Shown: positions 6,606 to 9,151 of the stretch, in pieces | Numbering within the stretch: the first letter of the stretch is position 1 | Layout: every line of letters starts with the position of its first letter | Assembly: GCA_030841195.1 (NCBI GenBank) | Contig: JAVEDA010000248.1 | Span: forward strand, 1-9,151 | Direction: 5' to 3' | DNA length: 9,151 bases | Source: Actinomycetota bacterium | GTDB taxonomy: Bacteria; Actinomycetota; Actinomycetes; JACCUZ01 | The notes under the pieces: model-generated | What the model was told of the DNA's origin: nothing | Seen by the model: the letters and a program-made list of their open reading frames with translations, nothing else | Database searches by the model: none | Position numbers and translations under genes: made by a program

Positions 6606-7412
6606 GTGACGTCGCCCGCCCAGCCCGCCGTACCGCCTGCCCTGCCGGCCGGTGCCGCCCCGCCCCGTCGGTGGCTGGGGCAGGAGGTCTGGCTCGTCTT
6701 CGCCCTGTCGCTGGGCACGTCCGGCCTGCGGGCACTGCTCCACCTGCTGGACGACCTGACCAGCGGCACGGCGCTGCAGAACCAGGCAGCGGTGCTGAAC
6801 GGCTCGCAGGCGCCGGGTCGCCCGTGGCTGGACCTGGCCCTGCAGCTGACGTCGATCGCTGCCGGCCTGGTGCCCGTGCTGCTGGCCGCCCACCTGCTCG
6901 TGCGGTCCGGGGAGAGCCTGCGCACCCTGGGCCTGGACGCCGGCCAACCCCGCAAGGACCTCGTTCGAGGCGTGCTGCTCGCCGCCGTGGTCGGCGGCAC
7001 CGGCCTGGCCTTCTACCTGGCGGCACATGCGGCCGGGGCCAACCTGGTGGTGGTGGCCGAGGACCTCCCGGCTGTGTGGTGGCGAATCCCGGTGCTGGTG
7101 CTGTCGGCGGCCCAGAACGCGATCCTCGAGGAGGTGCTGGTCGCCGGCTACCTGCTGCACCGGCTCCGCCAGCTCGGCTGGTCGGACAACCGGGCGCTGC
7201 TGGTGAGCGCGCTGCTGCGCGGCAGCTACCACCTCTACCAGGGCTTCGGCGGCTTCGCGGGGAACCTCGCGATGGGGCTGCTGTTCGGCCGGCTCTACCA
7301 GCGCTGGGGCCGGGTGACTCCGCTGGTGGTGGCGCACACCCTGATCGACGTGGTGGCCTTCGTCGGGTACGCCGAGCTGGCCGGCCACGTCTCCTGGCTC
7401 CCGACCGCCTGA
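6606..7412 (+). CDS. CPBP-family intramembrane protein (putative CAAX-type/bacteriocin-processing protease) with variant motif 1
   Basis: This 268-residue protein has a proline/alanine-rich N-terminus (1-22) and several hydrophobic segments, near 27-48, 78-98, 118-142, 158-180, 197-205, 215-230 and 238-256. It fits the CPBP (ABI, Abi/CaaX) membrane metalloprotease family. Motif 1 appears as EEVLVAGYL, with Glu175 and Glu176 present but Ala180 where EExxxR members have Arg. Motif 2 is represented by His209 in RGSYHLYQG, and the last motif by His244 and Asp248 in AHTLID. The metal-binding and catalytic Glu/His set is thus largely kept. The GTG at 6606 is the best available start because no suitable ATG occurs before the first membrane segment, but it lacks a clear ribosome-binding site. 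The gene stands alone, divergent from the ABM-like gene and convergent with HPr. No bacteriocin or prenylated-peptide gene is nearby, so its substrate is unknown. Confidence 0.85.
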   Translation: MTSPAQPAVPPALPAGAAPPRRWLGQEVWLVFALSLGTSGLRALLHLLDDLTSGTALQNQAAVLNGSQAPGRPWLDLALQLTSIAAGLVPVLLAAHLLVRSGESLRTLGLDAGQPRKDLVRGVLLAAVVGGTGLAFYLAAHAAGANLVVVAEDLPAVWWRIPVLVLSAAQNAILEEVLVAGYLLHRLRQLGWSDNRALLVSALLRGSYHLYQGFGGFAGNLAMGLLFGRLYQRWGRVTPLVVAHTLIDVVAFVGYAELAGHVSWLPTA

Positions 7413-7423
7413 CCTGCGCCCGC

Positions 7424-7717
7424 TCAGCCGGGGACGGCCTCCGCGGTCCGGAGGATCGACGCGACGGCGGCCACCGCCTCGGCTGCCCGCGGACCCTCGC
7501 CGCGGACCAGCACCGTCTGGCCGGCGACGGCACCGAGCCCCATCACCGCGAGCACGCTGCGCGCGTTGACCTCGTCCCGGCCGTCCACGCTGAGCCACAC
7601 CCGGGCGTCGACGCCGGTCGCGGCCCGGGTCACCTGGCCGGCCGGGCGCGCGTGCAGGTCCGCGGCCAGCACCGCGGCCTCCTCGACCACCACCTCATGG
7701 TCAGAGCTTGCGGACAT
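7424..7717 (-). CDS. ptsH: HPr phosphocarrier protein
   Basis: This 97-residue protein matches HPr, the small cytoplasmic carrier that takes phosphate from enzyme I on a histidine and passes it to EIIA-type proteins. The active-site signature LHARPAG places the phosphorylated His at residue 22, followed by Arg24. The second conserved region NARSVLAVMGLGA has Ser54 at the place of the regulatory Ser46, 32 residues from the histidine. The ATG at 7717 was chosen over an upstream in-frame ATG at 7762, which would add an arginine/tryptophan-rich extension foreign to HPr. A purine-rich GGAGGGGG on the minus strand lies about 7 bases before the chosen start. The gene begins 17 bases inside the 3' end of dhaM, so the two are surely co-transcribed, and it probably serves DhaM. 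Whether it is also the cell's general HPr cannot be told; enzyme I is not in the window. Confidence 0.92.
   Translation of the reverse strand: MSASSDHEVVVEEAAVLAADLHARPAGQVTRAATGVDARVWLSVDGRDEVNARSVLAVMGLGAVAGQTVLVRGEGPRAAEAVAAVASILRTAEAVPG
7438..7454. terminator. Possible hairpin between the CPBP and HPr 3' ends
   Basis: CCTCCG (7438-7443) and CGGAGG (7449-7454) form a perfect 6-base-pair GC stem with a 5-base loop, starting 26 bases after the CPBP stop and lying inside the HPr 3' coding end. No T tract follows on either strand, so it is at most a weak terminator for the CPBP transcript. GC-rich chance pairing is a fair alternative. Confidence 0.25.
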
Positions 7718-8120
7718 CGCGCGCCCCCTCCGCCGCAGCCACGACCTCGGCCAGCGTGGCACCGCCGGACGCCGTCACCGCCGCGGCCACCGCGCCCTCG
7801 ACGAACGGGGCGTCGGCGAGCATCACGTCGGTGCCGTCCTCCTGGTCGGCGAGGAACGCCTTGGCAGTGAGGACCGCGCTGCCCAGGTCGGGCAGGATCA
7901 GCACGCCGGCGCCGGCGGACACCTTCTCGACCGCGCCGACCAGGGCGTCCAGGCTGGTGCCGAGCCGGCCGTCCTCGGTGCCGCCCACGCCGACGATCCG
8001 GACCGCCCCGGCGCTGACCTGCGCGGCGACGTCGGCCGCACCCTCGGCGATCGCCCGGCTGTGGGAGATGAGCACGATGCCGACCGTGGGGATCTCACTG
8101 CTTGTGCTGGCCTCAGTCAT
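7701..8120 (-). CDS. dhaM: DhaM, phosphoryl-transfer subunit (EIIA-Man-like) of PEP-dependent dihydroxyacetone kinase
   Basis: This 139-residue protein consists of the single EIIA-mannose-like domain of DhaM, which receives phosphate from HPr and passes it to ADP bound on DhaL. The N-terminal VGIVLISHSRAIAEG places the phosphorylated histidine at residue 20. GGTEDGRLGTSLDAL (46-60) and ILPDLGSA (75-82) are characteristic of DhaM. Unlike E. coli DhaM, no HPr or enzyme I domain is fused; a separate HPr gene overlaps its 3' end by 17 bases. The ATG at 8120 is preferred because GAGGA lies about 9 bases upstream on the minus strand; an in-frame ATG at 8135 would add five residues and lacks such a site. 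It is divergent from the IclR-type regulator, whose candidate operator lies just upstream. The partial dhaL at the right edge confirms the pathway. Confidence 0.93.
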   Translation of the reverse strand: MTEASTSSEIPTVGIVLISHSRAIAEGAADVAAQVSAGAVRIVGVGGTEDGRLGTSLDALVGAVEKVSAGAGVLILPDLGSAVLTAKAFLADQEDGTDVMLADAPFVEGAVAAAVTASGGATLAEVVAAAEGARDVRKL

Positions 8121-8199
8121 TGCATCTATCCTCATCTGTGTTCGACGATGCTGAACAAGAATCGGCGCGCGGGAGCGGGCCAGGAACCAGGGGAGCGGC
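8121..8199. promoter_or_regulatory. dhaM/iclR divergent promoter region
   Basis: This 79-base spacer between divergent starts is visibly richer in A and T than its surroundings over about 8120-8165, as expected for a promoter. TTGCAT (8120-8125) followed 18 bases later by GACGAT (8144-8149) is a weak candidate -35/-10 pair toward iclR. TTGTTC on the minus strand (8158-8153) could be a -35 toward dhaM, but no good -10 follows. The iclR ribosome-binding site is GGGGAG at 8190-8195. Confidence 0.5.
8139..8157. promoter_or_regulatory. Candidate operator for the IclR-family regulator
   Basis: TGTTC (8139-8143) and GAACA (8153-8157) are perfect inverted half-sites separated by 9 bases, with one further symmetric C/G pair at 8146/8150. 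IclR-family regulators bind short palindromes, and GTTCG...GAAC-like sites are known for members such as PcaU. The site lies about 19 bases before the dhaM start and 43 bases before the regulator start, so one bound protein could affect both. Binding is inferred. Confidence 0.5.
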
Positions 8200-9000
8200 A
8201 TGATCCAGTCGGTCGACCGCGCGGCGCGGATCCTGCACGAGCTCGGCTCGGGCAGCCCCACCCTCGGCGTGACCGAGATCGGCGCCCGGCTGGACCTGGC
8301 CAAGCCGACCGTGCACGGCCTGCTGCGCACGCTGGAGCAGAGCGGCCTGGTCAGCCAGGACGTCGCGACCGGCCGGTACTCGCTCGGCCCCCGGGTGCTG
8401 CAGCTCGGCAACGCCTACCTGGCCGGCTCCGAGCTGCGGTCCCGCTCGATGCTGCGGGCCGGTTCGCTGGCCCGCCAGGTCAACGAGGCCGTCTGGGTGT
8501 CGGTGCTGGTGGACGACGCCGTGATGGTGGTGCACCACGAGTTCCGGCCGGACGATGCCGTACAGATCCTCGAGGTCGGTGCGACGATCCCGTGGCACGC
8601 GTGCGCGCTCGGCCAGGCGATCGTGGCCGCCATGCCGGCCCCGGAGGTCGAGGCCCTGGTGGCGGCCCCGTTGCGCGCGCTGACCGGCCGCACCCGGACC
8701 GCACCGGATGCCGTCCGCAAGGCGCTGGCGGCCGTCGCGGACAAGGGGTTCGCGGTGGAGAACCAGGAGGCCAATGTCGGCGACGGCGGCATTGCGGCCG
8801 CCATCTTCGACCACGGCGGCCGGGCGGTCGGCTCGATGGGCGTGGTCGGCCCCGCGGAACGCCTGCTGCAGCGGCAGGCCCGGAGCAAGCTGTCGCGGGC
8901 CGTGGTCGACACGGCTCGGGCGGTCTCCCGCGACCTGGGCGCGTCTCGCGGCCTGCAGGGGGACCCGCGCGTCACGCATCGGGACCGACCCCCGCGCTGA
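8200..9000 (+). CDS. IclR-family transcriptional regulator (probable dha locus regulator)
   Basis: This 266-residue cytoplasmic DNA-binding protein has the IclR layout. A winged helix-turn-helix occupies about residues 3-65, starting IQSVDRAARIL, with a recognition helix near KPTVHGLLRTLEQSGL (35-50) and a wing at TGRYSLGPRV. The C-terminal effector domain (about 80-250) carries GATIPWHACALGQAI (127-141), the usual IclR effector-site region, and later GFAVENQE and VGDGGIAAAIFD. The length is normal apart from a polar, arginine-rich tail after about residue 250. ATG 8200 is preceded by GGGGAG at 8190-8195 with good spacing. The gene is divergent from dhaM-ptsH and convergent with dhaL, with a 5-base gap, so it sits within the dihydroxyacetone-kinase locus and probably controls it. 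The effector could be dihydroxyacetone, glycerol or a phosphorylated form, as known for GylR-like relatives; this is inference. Confidence 0.92.
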   Translation: MIQSVDRAARILHELGSGSPTLGVTEIGARLDLAKPTVHGLLRTLEQSGLVSQDVATGRYSLGPRVLQLGNAYLAGSELRSRSMLRAGSLARQVNEAVWVSVLVDDAVMVVHHEFRPDDAVQILEVGATIPWHACALGQAIVAAMPAPEVEALVAAPLRALTGRTRTAPDAVRKALAAVADKGFAVENQEANVGDGGIAAAIFDHGGRAVGSMGVVGPAERLLQRQARSKLSRAVVDTARAVSRDLGASRGLQGDPRVTHRDRPPR

Positions 9001-9003
9001 GCA

Positions 9004-9013
9004 GGTCATGACC
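9004..9013. repeat. 10-base palindrome at the dhaL stop
   Basis: GGTCATGACC is a perfect palindrome that includes the dhaL stop (minus strand, 9006-9008) and starts 4 bases after the iclR stop. It has no loop, so it is not a hairpin terminator. A chance origin is likely for a palindrome of this length. Confidence 0.3.
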
Positions 9014-9151
9014 CGGGCCCGCCCAGGGTCGCGGCCAGGGCGTGCAGCAGCAACGCGGTCGAGGTCGCGCCAGGGTCCTGGTGCCCGACGCTGCGGGCTC
9101 CGAGGTAGCTGGCCCGGCCCTTGAGCGCCTGCAGCGGGATGGTCGCCTCGG
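9006..9151 (-). CDS. dhaL: DhaL, ADP-binding subunit of dihydroxyacetone kinase, partial (C-terminal end)
   Basis: The minus strand from the right edge encodes the last 47 residues of a protein, too short for a routine gene caller. The visible stretch begins EATIPLQALKGRASYLGARS and continues VGHQDPGATSTALLLHAL, a hallmark of the DhaL C-terminus, where the Gly-rich RxSYLG and HxDPGA motifs help hold ADP in the helical barrel. DhaL transfers phosphate from DhaM to dihydroxyacetone bound covalently on DhaK. The start and most of the protein lie outside the window, presumably with dhaK further upstream on the same strand. The gene is convergent with the IclR regulator, with only 5 bases between stops, so dhaL and dhaM are on the same strand but separated by the oppositely oriented regulator. 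Confidence 0.9.
   Translation of the reverse strand, partial: EATIPLQALKGRASYLGARSVGHQDPGATSTALLLHALAATLGGPGS

Noticed and set aside
7718..7762. N-terminal extension of HPr from ATG 7762
   Set aside because: It would add 15 Arg/Trp-rich residues before the HPr fold and extend the overlap with dhaM. The ATG at 7717 has a good ribosome-binding site and the normal HPr length.
7566..9011. A 481-codon + strand frame across dhaM and iclR
   Set aside because: It overlaps two genes with clear motifs and has an unbalanced Arg/Gly/Ala composition. The IclR reading in another frame is certain.
1..9151. CRISPR array, tRNA/rRNA, insertion sequence, prophage or toxin-antitoxin system
   Set aside because: I saw no regularly spaced repeats, cloverleaf-like stretch, transposase or integrase motifs, or small toxin-antitoxin gene pair on reading both strands.

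Overview
The window is very GC-rich (clearly above 65% by eye), with strong G/C preference at third codon positions, several short tail-to-tail gene junctions and 4-base start/stop overlaps. Together with the gene families present, this points to a high-GC actinobacterium. The sequence alone does not fix the genus. Nearly all of the window is coding. No rRNA, tRNA, CRISPR array, transposase or phage gene is visible.

Region 1 (about 1-5184, + strand) is a compact sugar-catabolic operon that enters from the left edge. In order it holds the 3' part of a family-1 sugar-binding lipoprotein gene, two binding-protein-dependent permease genes of the MalF and MalG types, a GH4 NAD+/metal-dependent glycosidase resembling 6-phospho-beta-glucosidases, and a BadF/GlcNAc-kinase-like sugar kinase. 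The last four genes are joined by three successive ATGA overlaps. There is no ATPase gene, so the importer probably uses a shared ATPase of the MsiK type, or one encoded outside the window. The combination suggests that a disaccharide or other glycoside enters unphosphorylated, is phosphorylated inside the cell by the kinase, and is then cleaved by the GH4 enzyme. This would replace PTS-coupled phosphorylation. A 224-residue protein of unknown function follows (5195-5869).

Region 2 (5875-7412) holds a divergent pair. On the minus strand is a 202-residue protein made of two copies of the same dimeric alpha/beta-barrel (ABM-like) unit. On the plus strand is a CPBP-type membrane protein in which the usual arginine of the EExxxR motif is replaced.

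Region 3 (7424-9151) is a PEP-dependent dihydroxyacetone-kinase locus. A stand-alone HPr gene overlaps a single-domain dhaM gene, both on the minus strand. An IclR-family regulator is transcribed divergently from dhaM, and the C-terminal end of dhaL enters from the right edge on the minus strand. A TGTTC-N9-GAACA inverted repeat in the 79-base dhaM/iclR spacer is a good candidate operator. The DhaM-HPr pair would relay phosphate from enzyme I (not in the window) to DhaL-ADP, which drives dihydroxyacetone phosphorylation by DhaK.

I see no clearly new defence or mobile system. The parts most worth following up are the ABC/kinase/GH4 arrangement, the duplicated ABM protein, the uncharacterised 224-residue protein, the variant CPBP motif and the candidate operator.
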